Shown here piece after piece: positions 1 through 8,207 of a stretch of DNA of 64,000 bases. Below the pieces are notes generated by a model that made no database searches, was not told where the DNA came from, and saw only the letters and a program-made list of their open reading frames with translations. Positions within the stretch are counted from its first letter, which is position 1. Each line of letters begins with the position of its first letter. The stretch comes from Arthrobacter cryoconiti (GTDB lineage: Bacteria; Actinomycetota; Actinomycetes; Actinomycetales; Micrococcaceae). A program made the translations under genes and the position numbers. The stretch lies in contig NZ_JAJJBU010000003.1 of NCBI RefSeq assembly GCF_020905375.1, positions 496,001-560,000 of the forward strand. The letters run 5' to 3'.

Positions 1-479
1 ATGGCAAGCCGCTGTCTGAAGCTGTCATTGAAGCCGGCGCGCTTCTGGGCGAAAAGATTGCCATCCGCCGGATCGCTCGTGTTGAAGGTGCCACAGTTGA
101 CGCCTACTTGCACAAGACTTCCAAGGACCTTCCAGCCCAGGTTGGTGTGCTGTTCGCGATCGACGGCGAAAACCAGGCTGTCGCTCACGATGTTGCTGTC
201 CACATTGCCGCTATGTCTCCTAAGTTCCTTAGCCGCGACGAAGTTGCAGCTGAGACTGTCGAGACCGAGCGTCGCATTGCCGCCGAGACCGCTCAGGCAG
301 AGGGCAAGCCCGAAGCTGCCATGAGCAAAATCGTTGAAGGTCGCCTCACCGGCTTCTTCAAGGAAATCGTTTTGGTTGATCAGTCCTTCGCCAAGGATGC
401 TAAGAAAAGCGTTGGCTCAATTTTGGCTGAAGCTGGCGTCAAGGGCGTCGCATTTGCTCGTTTCCGTGTTGGCGCATAA
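1..479 (+). CDS. tsf: Elongation factor Ts, 3' part
   Basis: The gene enters from the left edge. The reading frame starts at base 3 and gives 158 codons to a TAA. The protein is the C-terminal part of EF-Ts, the nucleotide exchange factor that regenerates EF-Tu-GTP in the cytoplasm. Recognisable segments are ARVEGATVDAYLHK, the dimerisation-domain stretch VAVHIAAMSPKFLSRDEV, and the C-terminal EIVLVDQSFAKD. The start codon, N-terminal UBA domain and upstream neighbour (rpsB in relatives) lie outside the window. A strong terminator follows, so pyrH is probably transcribed separately. Confidence 0.96.
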   Translation, partial: GKPLSEAVIEAGALLGEKIAIRRIARVEGATVDAYLHKTSKDLPAQVGVLFAIDGENQAVAHDVAVHIAAMSPKFLSRDEVAAETVETERRIAAETAQAEGKPEAAMSKIVEGRLTGFFKEIVLVDQSFAKDAKKSVGSILAEAGVKGVAFARFRVGA

Positions 480-503
480 CGCACCAGCACCCTGATGCAC
501 ACT

Positions 504-538
504 AAAGGGGCGCCCGCCCACGCGGCCGCCCCTTTTTT
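504..538 (+). terminator. Intrinsic terminator after tsf
   Basis: A 9-bp perfect stem (AAAGGGGCG at 504-512 with CGCCCCTTT at 527-535) closes a 14-base loop and runs into a T-tract. This is a classic rho-independent terminator. Confidence 0.9.
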
Positions 539-701
539 GTGCGCAATGTCAGCTAGAATTTGTAACGCACGTTGTCATTGTCGGCCCAAGGCGCGTCAAT
601 GGCCCTGCATGGGTGACACCACTGCATCAGCAACTGCACCGACATCACTGCATCGGGTAAAGGGGCCTGGCTCAGGCCGCCCTGCTCCCACGGAAGGCGA
701 A

Positions 702-1463
702 ATGACAACTGACACTTCAAAGACCACTCAAGATCACGGCGCCCCCCAAGCAGCAACCACCAAGCGTCGTCGGGTGCTGTTGAAGCTATCTGGAGAAGTA
801 TTCGGTGCCGGGAAACTAGGAGTTGACCCTGACACCATCCGCAACATTGCCAAGCAGATCGCCAGCACCGTGGATACCGTGGAAGTCGCCATCGTCGTTG
901 GTGGCGGAAACTTCTTCAGAGGAGCTGAACTCTCCGCTTCCGGAATGGACCGTTCCCGCGCGGACTATATGGGCATGTTGGGTACGGTAATGAACTGCCT
1001 GGCGCTGCAGGACTTCCTGGAACAAGCTGGCGTTGATACTCGCGTACAAAGTGCCATCACCATGGGTCAGGTGGCGGAGGCCTATATTCCACGGCGTGCC
1101 ATTCGCCACCTCGAGAAGAGTCGCGTTGTCATCTTTGGTGCCGGCGCGGGCCTTCCCTACTTCTCCACAGACACAGTGGCAGCTCAGCGCGCGCTGGAGG
1201 TCCACGCCGATGTGGTTTTGATGGCCAAGAATGGTGTGGATGGCGTCTACACGGCAGATCCGAAGAAGGACCCCACTGCCGTGAAACTCGACCACCTCAG
1301 CTATGACGAGGCAATGGCCAAGGATATTCGGGTGATGGACCAGACGGCATTTAGCCTATGCCGTGATAACAACGTCACGATGCTTGTCTTCGGGATGCAA
1401 GGAGAGGGAAACGTGGCGCGAGCCATCCGTGGTGAAGAACTGGGTACGCTGGTCACCCCCTAG
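702..1463 (+). CDS. pyrH: UMP kinase
   Basis: Phosphorylates UMP to UDP with ATP in pyrimidine nucleotide synthesis; cytoplasmic, hexameric in the family. The 253-residue product has the amino-acid-kinase fold landmarks [31 protein letters not shown] and [12 protein letters not shown]. The frame stays open upstream to 495, but the ATG at 702 has a purine-rich SD (GGAAGGCGA) just before it, and the upstream part covers the tsf terminator, so 702 is preferred. About 20 residues before the kinase core are polar and poorly conserved. The tsf-pyrH-frr order is the usual bacterial arrangement. Confidence 0.95.
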   Translation: MTTDTSKTTQDHGAPQAATTKRRRVLLKLSGEVFGAGKLGVDPDTIRNIAKQIASTVDTVEVAIVVGGGNFFRGAELSASGMDRSRADYMGMLGTVMNCLALQDFLEQAGVDTRVQSAITMGQVAEAYIPRRAIRHLEKSRVVIFGAGAGLPYFSTDTVAAQRALEVHADVVLMAKNGVDGVYTADPKKDPTAVKLDHLSYDEAMAKDIRVMDQTAFSLCRDNNVTMLVFGMQGEGNVARAIRGEELGTLVTP

Positions 1464-1583
1464 CCTTGCGCCCCAGCGAGGTACCGCGTCTGCGCGCTTG
1501 CTCACGGTAAGATAGTTCTAGGTTTGCCACGTTCGTTTGTCGTGGAAGTGTTGTTTACACCAAAATTGTTGAGGGAGACTGAC

Positions 1584-2141
1584 GTGATCGAAGAAACTTT
1601 GTTCGAGGCCGAAGAGAAGATGGGCAAGGCCATTGAGGTCGCGAAAGAGGATTTCTCCACTATTCGGACAGGCCGTGCGCACCCCGCCATGTTCTCCAAG
1701 GTTCTGGTGGAATACTACGGTGCGCCCACCCCTTTGCAGCAGTTGGCGTCCTTTGCTGTACCAGAAGCTCGCACACTGCTCATCACCCCGTTCGATAAAA
1801 CTTCCTTGCATGAGATCGAGCGGGCGCTTAGCTCGTCGGACGTGGGTGCCAATCCTTCAAATGACGGCAACGTCATCCGCATCATGATGCCTGAACTTAG
1901 TGCGGAACGGCGCCGGGAGTACGTGAAACTGGCGCGCACTAAGGGTGAAGACGCTAAAGTTTCGGTGCGGAACATCCGGCGCAAGGCCAAAGAATCGCTA
2001 GACAAACTTGTTAAGGACGGCGACGCCGGAGAAGACGAGGGTTCCCGTGCCGAGAAGGAACTTGATGCACTCACGAAAGCCCATACAGACAACGTAGACG
2101 AACTCCTTAAGCGCAAGGAAGCCGAGCTTCTGGAAGTCTGA
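1584..2141 (+). CDS. frr: Ribosome recycling factor
   Basis: With EF-G, splits the post-termination ribosome so subunits can be reused. The product is 185 residues, the normal family length, and shows [21 protein letters not shown] at the start, the conserved IRTGRAHP turn and the [10 protein letters not shown] segment. The GTG at 1584 is chosen over the longer frame (from 1524) because it follows GAGGGAGACT and gives the standard N terminus. The stop overlaps the cdsA start (TGATG at 2139-2143), suggesting translational coupling. Confidence 0.95.
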   Translation: MIEETLFEAEEKMGKAIEVAKEDFSTIRTGRAHPAMFSKVLVEYYGAPTPLQQLASFAVPEARTLLITPFDKTSLHEIERALSSSDVGANPSNDGNVIRIMMPELSAERRREYVKLARTKGEDAKVSVRNIRRKAKESLDKLVKDGDAGEDEGSRAEKELDALTKAHTDNVDELLKRKEAELLEV

Positions 2142-3391
2142 TGAAGGACCCCATGCCCGCGACGGCCGATTCACTGGGGGATGACCCGTCCACACCCAAT
2201 CCCGCTCCCGATCCTTCAATGGAGCCTCCCGCGTACCAGTTCCCCACGCGGAAAGCCCGGCGGGTCGCTGAGCTCACGGGCATGATTCCGATAGTGGCCC
2301 CCGCGCCGGATCACTCTGAGCAAGCTGCACGTGGCGAGGTCGCCCGCGAGGAGACGGTATCAGGGATTGAATCCGGCGTTGGGTCTAAGGCTTCTCAGCC
2401 TGTGCTCTCCGTGGCAGGAACGGCGCGGGTAACGAAGTCATGGGCTTCGGTAGGCGCTGAACCGTCGATCCCCGTCCCTGCAGGGCCCGTCGCCGTGCTA
2501 CCAGATATTGCCATGGTGGCAAAGCCAAAAAATCGTACGCCTAAGGCAGGGCGAGATCTTCCAGCCGCCATTAGCGTGGGCTTGAGTCTGCTCGTAGTCG
2601 TGCTGGCCAGCCTGCTATTTTTCCCTTTGGCGTTTGTTGTTGTCGCCACCGTTTTCGCAGCCGTCGGTGTGTGGGAGGTCGCTCGAGCAACCGCCAGCAA
2701 GGGCATTCTGGTACCTATGACGCCCGTCATGGTGGGTGCTCTTGCCATGCCAGCCAGCGCATACTTCGCCGGTTCTGAAGGCCTGCTGTTTGCTCTGGTC
2801 GCCAGTTGCGGAGCTACCCTGCTGTGGCGTTCGCTGGATCCAGAACCCGGTGCGGTGAAGAGCATCCTGGCCGGGATGTTCGTGCTGATGTGGATTCCTT
2901 TTCTGCTCGGGTTTGTCTTCCTGATGCTGCGCGCCGAACACGGCCCCACGTTGGGGCTCACCTTGGATATGTCCGACATAAACCGCGGCGTACTTCAAGT
3001 GGTCATTATGCTCATTTTAGTGGTTGCTAATGACACTTTTGGATACCTGGTAGGAGTCCTGTTCGGTAAACACCCGATGGCCCCAAAGATCAGCCCCAAG
3101 AAATCTTGGGAGGGTTTTGCCGGTTCAATGGGTGGCGCCATGCTGGTGGCCATTCCCGCCACGGTTTTTGTGCTCAACGAGCATTGGTGGGTCGGTTTAG
3201 CGCTCGCGATTGGTATGGTCGTTTCAGGAACTGGTGGCGACTTTGCCGAATCCATGGTGAAGCGTGAACTTGGCGTGAAGGACATGAGCAATTTGCTGCC
3301 CGGCCATGGGGGCGTGATGGATCGGTTGGACTCTATTCTGTTCGCCGCCCCGGTGGCCTATGCCACGTTTAGCGTTTTAGGTCAGTTCTAA
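2141..3391 (+). CDS. cdsA: Phosphatidate cytidylyltransferase
   Basis: Makes CDP-diacylglycerol from phosphatidate and CTP, the branch point of phospholipid synthesis in the membrane. Residues 1-140 are a polar, Pro/Ala-rich, probably disordered cytoplasmic extension absent from short CdsA proteins. Hydrophobic membrane segments begin near 142. The family signature lies near the C terminus (about 371-398), with KRELGVKD, LPGHGGVMDRLDS and the catalytic Asp/Gly residues intact. The 416-residue length is long for the family because of the extension. It overlaps frr by one base and is followed by the DivIVA-like gene. Confidence 0.93.
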   Translation: MKDPMPATADSLGDDPSTPNPAPDPSMEPPAYQFPTRKARRVAELTGMIPIVAPAPDHSEQAARGEVAREETVSGIESGVGSKASQPVLSVAGTARVTKSWASVGAEPSIPVPAGPVAVLPDIAMVAKPKNRTPKAGRDLPAAISVGLSLLVVVLASLLFFPLAFVVVATVFAAVGVWEVARATASKGILVPMTPVMVGALAMPASAYFAGSEGLLFALVASCGATLLWRSLDPEPGAVKSILAGMFVLMWIPFLLGFVFLMLRAEHGPTLGLTLDMSDINRGVLQVVIMLILVVANDTFGYLVGVLFGKHPMAPKISPKKSWEGFAGSMGGAMLVAIPATVFVLNEHWWVGLALAIGMVVSGTGGDFAESMVKRELGVKDMSNLLPGHGGVMDRLDSILFAAPVAYATFSVLGQF

Positions 3392-3458
3392 TGTGCACCG
3401 AAGACATCCGTACCGAGTTCGTTTTAGTCCGAGAAGGCAACACCCCCGAGGAATGGCT

Positions 3459-4064
3459 ATGACAGTGGAAGAAAAGACCCGCAGTACCTCCAAATTCAAG
3501 CTGGTTGGTGCGAAGGAAGTTGGTTACAACGTCAAGCAGGTTGACCAGTTCTTAGATCGTGCCCGCGCATATTTTCTCAATGCTGACATTACGGGGGCTG
3601 CGATCACCAGCCACGACGTGCGCACCGCCTCCTTCGAGCCAGCCCGTCGCGGCTATAACGCGCAGTCGGTCGACGCGGCCATGGACCGGATCGAAGACGA
3701 GTTCGTTCTACGTGAGCGGGAACTGTTGATCAAGGCTGAGGGCGAGCAGGCTTGGATGATGAAAATTGGCAAGACCGCCTCGGTCCTGCGAAGCAGACTG
3801 CACCGGCCCGACGGCGAACGCTTCCGTCGTCCTTCGCGCAAGGGAGTGCAAAGCTACAGCATTGCCGACGTGGATCTGCTGTGCCGCGAGCTTCTCACTT
3901 ACATTGAGGACAACGGCGAACTGAGTGTGGATGTGGTGCGTCGGGCCATTTTCTCCCCGGTCAAAGGCCGCAATGGGTACGAGGAAAGCCAGGTCGACGC
4001 GTTCTTGGACCGCATGGTTGAATTGATGGCATCAATCGACACGGCAACGGAGAAGCAGGCCTAA
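3459..4064 (+). CDS. DivIVA-domain protein with four repeated segments
   Basis: A soluble, charged protein of 201 residues. It carries four spaced copies of a DivIVA/SepIVA N-terminal-type motif, each an F followed by GYN/GYE and a helix of the form VDxxLDR: FKLVGAKEVGYNVKQVDQFL, FEPARRGYNAQSVDAAMDRI, FRRPSRKGVQSYSIADVDLL and FSPVKGRNGYEESQVDAFLD. In DivIVA this motif forms the membrane-binding, dimerising head. No long coiled coil follows, unlike true DivIVA. The ATG at 3459 is preferred to the one at 3453 because CGAGGA then sits about 6 bases upstream. A role in cell-envelope organisation is inferred from the domain and from adjacency to cdsA. Its stop codon overlaps that of the convergent symporter. 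Confidence 0.85.
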   Translation: MTVEEKTRSTSKFKLVGAKEVGYNVKQVDQFLDRARAYFLNADITGAAITSHDVRTASFEPARRGYNAQSVDAAMDRIEDEFVLRERELLIKAEGEQAWMMKIGKTASVLRSRLHRPDGERFRRPSRKGVQSYSIADVDLLCRELLTYIEDNGELSVDVVRRAIFSPVKGRNGYEESQVDAFLDRMVELMASIDTATEKQA

Positions 4065-5560
4065 CCGCGGCCCTGGCCCGTTGCGAGTGGGCGTTCGGGC
4101 ACGTGTAGTTTCGACATGAATCTGGCCAGAGATGCGTTCCGACGTTGAGGAGTTGCCAGCGAAACAAGAATCATGGTGAGAAACGCTGCTGGCACGGTCC
4201 AAGCGGCTGGCTGTGTCAAGAGGTCTCGCCAGGGTGAGTCGGGCCCTAGCTGTGCGCCAAGCAAGATGGCGGATCCGCACAAGAGGCCACCTGTCAACAT
4301 GCCAGCTACTGCTCCGATATCTGTGAGTTTCCGCCACCAAATTCCCAGCAGCAGTAGCGGGCAGAGGGTGGATGCCGTGAACGCGAAGACCAAGCCCACA
4401 CTTCCAGCCAATGCCAGTGAATCGGTACCCAAAGCCACACCCAATGGCACCACAGCCGCTGCGATTGCTGCGATGCGAAAGCCCCGCACGCTTCCTCCCA
4501 GTAGGTCTTGGCTAATCACGCCGGCCAGAGAAACTACAAGCCCAGATGTGGTCGATAAAAATGCTGCGAAGGCTCCGGCGACCACAAGAGCTGTCAGTAT
4601 GCTCCCGCCCAGGCCGCCGATCAAAGTTCCCGGTAGTAGTAAGACCGTGGCGTCAGCGTTGCCGTTGGTGATCAGCCCGGGCAGAAAAACCCGGCCCACG
4701 ATCCCGTAGATCGTGGGGAAGAGGTAAAAGACGGAGAGCAGACCCAGGACAATCAACGTGGTGCGTCGGGCCGCAGCGCCGTCGGGGTTGGTATAAAACC
4801 GGACCAGGACGTGCGGCAGTCCCAAGGTGCCAAAAAGGAGGGCAACCAACAAGGACACTGTCCGGTACATGCTCTCGCCGTCGAGGATGTCACTTGCAGG
4901 GAAGAACTCGGAACCGGCGCGGATTCCTCCCGGGGGCACCATGCCTGTGGACCCACTGACTAATAACAAGATAAAGACGGCCGGCGCGGCAAGAGCCGTC
5001 AGTTTCAGCCAGAATTGGAAGGCCTGAACGAAGGTGATGGAGCGCATGCCACCGGTAATGACAGTCAGGCACACAATCACCACGACGGCGGTGGCGCCGA
5101 CCCAGGAAGGTAAGCCGGTGGTGGTGCGGATGGTCAGGGCAGCGCCGTGTAGCTGCGGGACAATGTAGAGCCAACCCACCATGACTACAAGGAAACTCGT
5201 GACGTATCTTGCCTGGGTGGAGTTCAGCCGGGCTTGTGCAAAATCTGGAATGGTGTAAGCCCCGGAACGTCGCAGAGGAGCTGCGACGAAGAACAGGAGC
5301 ATTAGGTACCCGGCCGTGTAACCGATCGGGAACCAGAGGGCGTCGATGCCGGAGATCATGATCAGCCCGGCGATGCCTAGGAAGCTGGCCGCGGAAAGAT
5401 ATTCGCCCCCGATTGCGGAGGCATTCAGCCACGGTGGAACCGTGCGTGATGCCACGTAGAAGTCGCTGGTGGTGCGTGAAATACGTAAACCGTAGAAACC
5501 GATGAGTGCGGTAATGATCGAGACTGTGATGATCGCCGTGAAGCCGACTGCGGGATTCAT
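4061..5560 (-). CDS. SSS-family sodium:solute symporter
   Basis: A 499-residue membrane protein of the sodium:solute symporter family, with about 13 hydrophobic segments. Landmarks are FYVASRTVPPWLNASAIGGE, YLSAASFLGIAGL and GGMRSITFVQAFQFW, which closely resemble acetate/monocarboxylate symporters. It is the last gene of a minus-strand operon (kinase, response regulator, small membrane protein, symporter) and starts on an ATGA overlap with the small membrane gene. The likely substrate is a small monocarboxylate such as acetate or pyruvate; the exact one cannot be read from the sequence. The sensor pair upstream probably controls it or its divergent homologue. Confidence 0.88.
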   Translation of the reverse strand: MNPAVGFTAIITVSIITALIGFYGLRISRTTSDFYVASRTVPPWLNASAIGGEYLSAASFLGIAGLIMISGIDALWFPIGYTAGYLMLLFFVAAPLRRSGAYTIPDFAQARLNSTQARYVTSFLVVMVGWLYIVPQLHGAALTIRTTTGLPSWVGATAVVVIVCLTVITGGMRSITFVQAFQFWLKLTALAAPAVFILLLVSGSTGMVPPGGIRAGSEFFPASDILDGESMYRTVSLLVALLFGTLGLPHVLVRFYTNPDGAAARRTTLIVLGLLSVFYLFPTIYGIVGRVFLPGLITNGNADATVLLLPGTLIGGLGGSILTALVVAGAFAAFLSTTSGLVVSLAGVISQDLLGGSVRGFRIAAIAAAVVPLGVALGTDSLALAGSVGLVFAFTASTLCPLLLLGIWWRKLTDIGAVAGMLTGGLLCGSAILLGAQLGPDSPWRDLLTQPAAWTVPAAFLTMILVSLATPQRRNASLARFMSKLHVPERPLATGQGRG

Positions 5561-5964
5561 TTCTCGTCCACCAGATCACGGTAGCGGTTTTCATTCTTTG
5601 TTGCGGCACGGACATACAGCCAGGCGCATGCGCCAATCACTGGATACACGCCAACGCCAAGCATGAGCCAAGGTGCCGGGATGCCCATAATTTGCCAGGT
5701 CCTAAAGGCTGGGACCCAGCGAATAGCGCTCCAACCAATCATGAGCGCCACCATGAAGCCGATGCTCACCACCAGGGCTAAGCGCAATTGGGAGCGAATG
5801 AGCGACTGGACCATTACCTCCCCGACGGCCGACTGTTCGGCAACTTCCTCAGAGACGCTGGCGCCTCCTAAAACGCGCCGGGCTGCACTGTGCGGGGAGA
5901 CCACGCGGACTCGGCCTGTAGCGGGCGGCCCTTGTTCGGGATTCAAGGAGTCCTGGGTTGTCAT
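5557..5964 (-). CDS. Small membrane protein, symporter accessory
   Basis: A 135-residue protein with a polar N-terminal half (about 1-55) and two hydrophobic segments (LALVVSIGFMVALMIGW and PWLMLGVGVYPVIGACAWLY), ending in a charged tail. The plan matches DUF485-like partners of SSS acetate symporters, although the motif match is weak. It overlaps the response regulator upstream and the symporter downstream by 4-bp ATGA junctions, so the three are probably made together. A subunit role is inferred from position and from the parallel DUF485-symporter pair at 8208-10232. Confidence 0.75.
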   Translation of the reverse strand: MTTQDSLNPEQGPPATGRVRVVSPHSAARRVLGGASVSEEVAEQSAVGEVMVQSLIRSQLRLALVVSIGFMVALMIGWSAIRWVPAFRTWQIMGIPAPWLMLGVGVYPVIGACAWLYVRAATKNENRYRDLVDEK

Positions 5965-6683
5965 GACGGCCGAACCCGGGTTGATTGCAGGCGCTCTCGC
6001 AGGGCTGGTAAATGACGCCTACTCACTGGCAAGTCAGCGTTCGAGACCGAAACCGTAGGCCTGCTAGCGCTGAGTTTAAGTGCCGTAACAAACGCCATGC
6101 AAACCAGATAGGAACGGTGAATGCGCAAGAATCCTGAATCTTGCCAGCGCTGTTCTAGATCTGCCAAGGGAACCCTGATGAGGTAGCTGGCTTCGGCCGT
6201 GTGCAGCCTCGCGTAGTCGCCTTGTGCCTGAACAAAGCGCACATCGTCCAAGCGGATGAGGCGGCTGACGCCGCCTTGATCAACTGTGATCATCTCAACC
6301 GGGACCTCAGGGACGGGATGGGCCACGAGTTCGGCTACCCGGTCCACTGACTGTGTTAACCGCTCCGTCCGGACTGGTTTGAGCAGGTAATCGACGGCGG
6401 CCAAATCAAAGGCTTCCAAAGCGCGGTCGTCATCTGCCGTCACAAATACTACGACTGGCGGGTGTTCGCCTTGCCCGATTACCTGCGCAAGTTCTAGTCC
6501 TGACAGCCCGGGCATATGGATATCCAAGAACACGGCGTCCACTGCTTCGTGGGTAAGGATCTGAAGTGCCTGCGCGCCACCTAAGGCCCGGTGAATAACG
6601 TTGATGCGGGGGTCGCGGCCCAGCAAGTAGGCCAATTCCTCGACCGCGGGCAGCTCATCGTCGGCGACTAAGACGTTGATCAT
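5961..6683 (-). CDS. LytTR-family response regulator
   Basis: A 240-residue two-component regulator. Residues 1-120 form a receiver domain with the acidic pocket (VLVADDELPA), phospho-acceptor Asp in AVFLDIHMPGLSG, and the KPV lysine (YLLKPV). The C-terminal 110 residues are a LytTR DNA-binding domain (MITVDQGGVSRLIRLDDV; GDYARLHT; FLRIHRSYLVC). LytTR proteins bind pairs of about 9-bp direct repeats; such a pair lies at 8099-8130 between this operon and the divergent symporter operon. The cognate kinase is upstream, separated by a duplicated 52-bp element. Confidence 0.92.
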   Translation of the reverse strand: MINVLVADDELPAVEELAYLLGRDPRINVIHRALGGAQALQILTHEAVDAVFLDIHMPGLSGLELAQVIGQGEHPPVVVFVTADDDRALEAFDLAAVDYLLKPVRTERLTQSVDRVAELVAHPVPEVPVEMITVDQGGVSRLIRLDDVRFVQAQGDYARLHTAEASYLIRVPLADLEQRWQDSGFLRIHRSYLVCMAFVTALKLSASRPTVSVSNADLPVSRRHLPALRERLQSTRVRPS

Positions 6684-6692
6684 GGGCTAAGC

Positions 6693-6799
6693 CTAACGGC
6701 CGAGGGGCCCCAAGAGAGCGAAGCGAGCTTGGGGAGGGTGGAAGGCGCTAACGGCCGAGGGGCCCCAAGAGAGCGAAGCGAGCTTGGGGAGGGTGGAAG
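6693..6799. repeat. Two identical 52-bp direct repeats with hairpins
   Basis: Copies at 6693-6744 and 6748-6799 are identical and separated by 3 bp. Each contains CCCCAAG and CTTGGGG arms (7 bp) around a GAGCGAAGCGAGC centre, so each can fold into a hairpin. The pair lies between the kinase and regulator genes of one operon. It looks like a REP-type intergenic element that has duplicated. The sequence alone does not show its function. Confidence 0.9.
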
Positions 6800-6816
6800 A
6801 CGGGAGGCCCTAGCGG

Positions 6817-8067
6817 TTATTGGGCATCATGACCGGGCTGGTTCTTTGGCACGGTCATGGTGATGAGCATTCCATGACCAACACCGGTGTCGATGACGAG
6901 TCCGTGTTGATCTCCGTACACCTGCCGGAGCCGGGAGTCGACGTTGCGCAGACCCACGTGGCTACCGTCGCGTTGGCCACCCAGTACCTGTTTGAGTAAT
7001 TCTGGGTCCATGCCGACGCCGTCGTCCTCAATGGTGACCTCGGTAAGGGCTCCCAGGTCGCGGGCAGAGATTTGGATCAAGCCCCGTCCCACCTTGGCCT
7101 CCAAGCCATGTCGCACAGCATTTTCCACTAGGGGTTGCAGGCTGAGGAAGGGAATGACGGTGCTGAGGACTTCGGGCGCAATTTGCAAACTGATCTGTAA
7201 ACGATCGCCAAAGCGGGCGCTCTCCAGCAATAAGTACCTGTCGATGCAGCGTAGCTCCTCGGCAAGCGTGGTGAAGTCGCCGTGGCGGCGAAAGGAATAG
7301 CGGGTGAAATCGGCAAATTCCACCACGAGGTCCCTGGCTCTCTGAGGGTCGGTATTGATGAAGGAGGCGATGGCGTTCAGTGAGTTGTAGATGAAGTGAG
7401 GGCTGATCTGTGCTCGCAGAGCGCGCACCTCGGCTTCTGCCAGTGCTGTGCGTGAGGCGTTGAGCTCGGTCAGTTCCAGCTGAGCCGATACCCAAGCCGC
7501 GACTTCGTTGGTGGCTCTGATAAGGCCGGCGCTGGGTTGCTTACTCAAAATGATCACGGTGCCTGCCACCCTTGAATCAACTTTGATGGGGCAGATGACA
7601 GCGGCCTTGAGTACTGATTCCTGTTGCGGCAGCCCTAAGGCTTGGCGGAGTCCGGAGTCCAGGACCGCAACCTGGGTGCGACCGTTGCCCAGCGCCTGTG
7701 CAGCCAATCCCATAACTGCGGGAGAGTCTGGTTGCTTTGCGGCCGGGCCGGCACCGTCCCACGCCAGCAGCGTGTCTGTATCCGTCATGGCAAAGGCCGC
7801 GCAATTGAGTAGAGCGCGTAACTGTTTGCTCGCTTTTAGTGCACTTGTCGGTTCCAAGCCGTTGCGTAACTGTGCGCCAGCGGCCGCGGTCGAGTGCAGA
7901 GCCCGGAAGGTTGCGCGTTCGGCGTCCGTCCCAAGCTCGCGATGGGAACGTGAGAGCTTGAAGCCGACGACGGCGACGATTGCGATGGCGGCCAGGACTG
8001 CCGCAATTGTGGTGATGAGCAGGAGCGTCGAATCGCTCAACACGAGAGGTGGCATGAAATAAACCAT
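6817..8067 (-). CDS. LytS-type sensor histidine kinase
   Basis: A 416-residue sensor kinase from the chosen start. It has one N-terminal hydrophobic segment (LLLITTIAAVLAAIAIVAVV), a GAF-like middle region (about 85-190), and a His_kinase/HATPase pair. The phospho-acceptor His is in QISPHFIYNSLNAI, the N-box is PLVENAVRHGLE, and the G-box is DDGVGMD. This is the LytS class that pairs with LytTR regulators, and the partner is the next gene. The frame is open to 8169, but the upstream part would cover the LytTR-type repeats and has no SD. The start at 8067 is therefore tentative; 8055 is possible. The signal may be intracellular, since there is no extracellular sensory loop. Confidence 0.88.
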   Translation of the reverse strand: MVYFMPPLVLSDSTLLLITTIAAVLAAIAIVAVVGFKLSRSHRELGTDAERATFRALHSTAAAGAQLRNGLEPTSALKASKQLRALLNCAAFAMTDTDTLLAWDGAGPAAKQPDSPAVMGLAAQALGNGRTQVAVLDSGLRQALGLPQQESVLKAAVICPIKVDSRVAGTVIILSKQPSAGLIRATNEVAAWVSAQLELTELNASRTALAEAEVRALRAQISPHFIYNSLNAIASFINTDPQRARDLVVEFADFTRYSFRRHGDFTTLAEELRCIDRYLLLESARFGDRLQISLQIAPEVLSTVIPFLSLQPLVENAVRHGLEAKVGRGLIQISARDLGALTEVTIEDDGVGMDPELLKQVLGGQRDGSHVGLRNVDSRLRQVYGDQHGLVIDTGVGHGMLITMTVPKNQPGHDAQ

Positions 8068-8098
8068 AGCTGCACGGCGCATTAGGCGGCATTGGATA

Positions 8099-8130
8099 CC
8101 GTTCGGCGCATTCGCCATGCCGTTCGGCGC
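8099..8130. promoter_or_regulatory. Candidate LytTR operator (paired direct repeat)
   Basis: CCGTTCGGCGC occurs at 8099-8109 and again at 8120-8130, with exactly 21 bp from start to start. LytTR regulators typically bind two about 9-bp direct repeats in this spacing, two helical turns apart. The site is in the divergent gap between the kinase operon and the DUF485-symporter operon. Confidence 0.6.
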
Positions 8131-8174
8131 GGGTATGTTCCAAACGCTAAAGAATGTGATCTCAAGCACGCCAT

Positions 8175-8190
8175 AGTGAGAGGGATCACA
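8175..8190. promoter_or_regulatory. CRP/GlxR-like site before the symporter operon
   Basis: AGTGAGAGGGATCACA fits the CRP-family consensus TGTGA-N6-TCACA at 9 of 10 fixed positions. It ends 6 bases before the AAGGAGG of the DUF485 gene, so it would lie at or just below the transcription start. A weaker half-site, TGTGATC, lies at 8155-8161. Being so close to the SD, it could act by repression. Confidence 0.55.
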
Positions 8191-8207
8191 TTACTCAAGG
8201 AGGAATG

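Noticed and set aside
1464-1583. Possible promoter between pyrH and frr
   Set aside because: TTGCTC and TAGGTT are spaced by only 15 bp and match poorly. It cannot be told apart from chance.
4173-4709. Long open frame antisense to the SSS symporter
   Set aside because: Composition is low-complexity and Ser/Arg-rich, it lies entirely inside a clear symporter gene, and it has no SD.
8068-8169. N-terminal extension of the LytS-type kinase
   Set aside because: It would include the LytTR-type direct repeat and has no SD. The upstream residues look translated from regulatory DNA.
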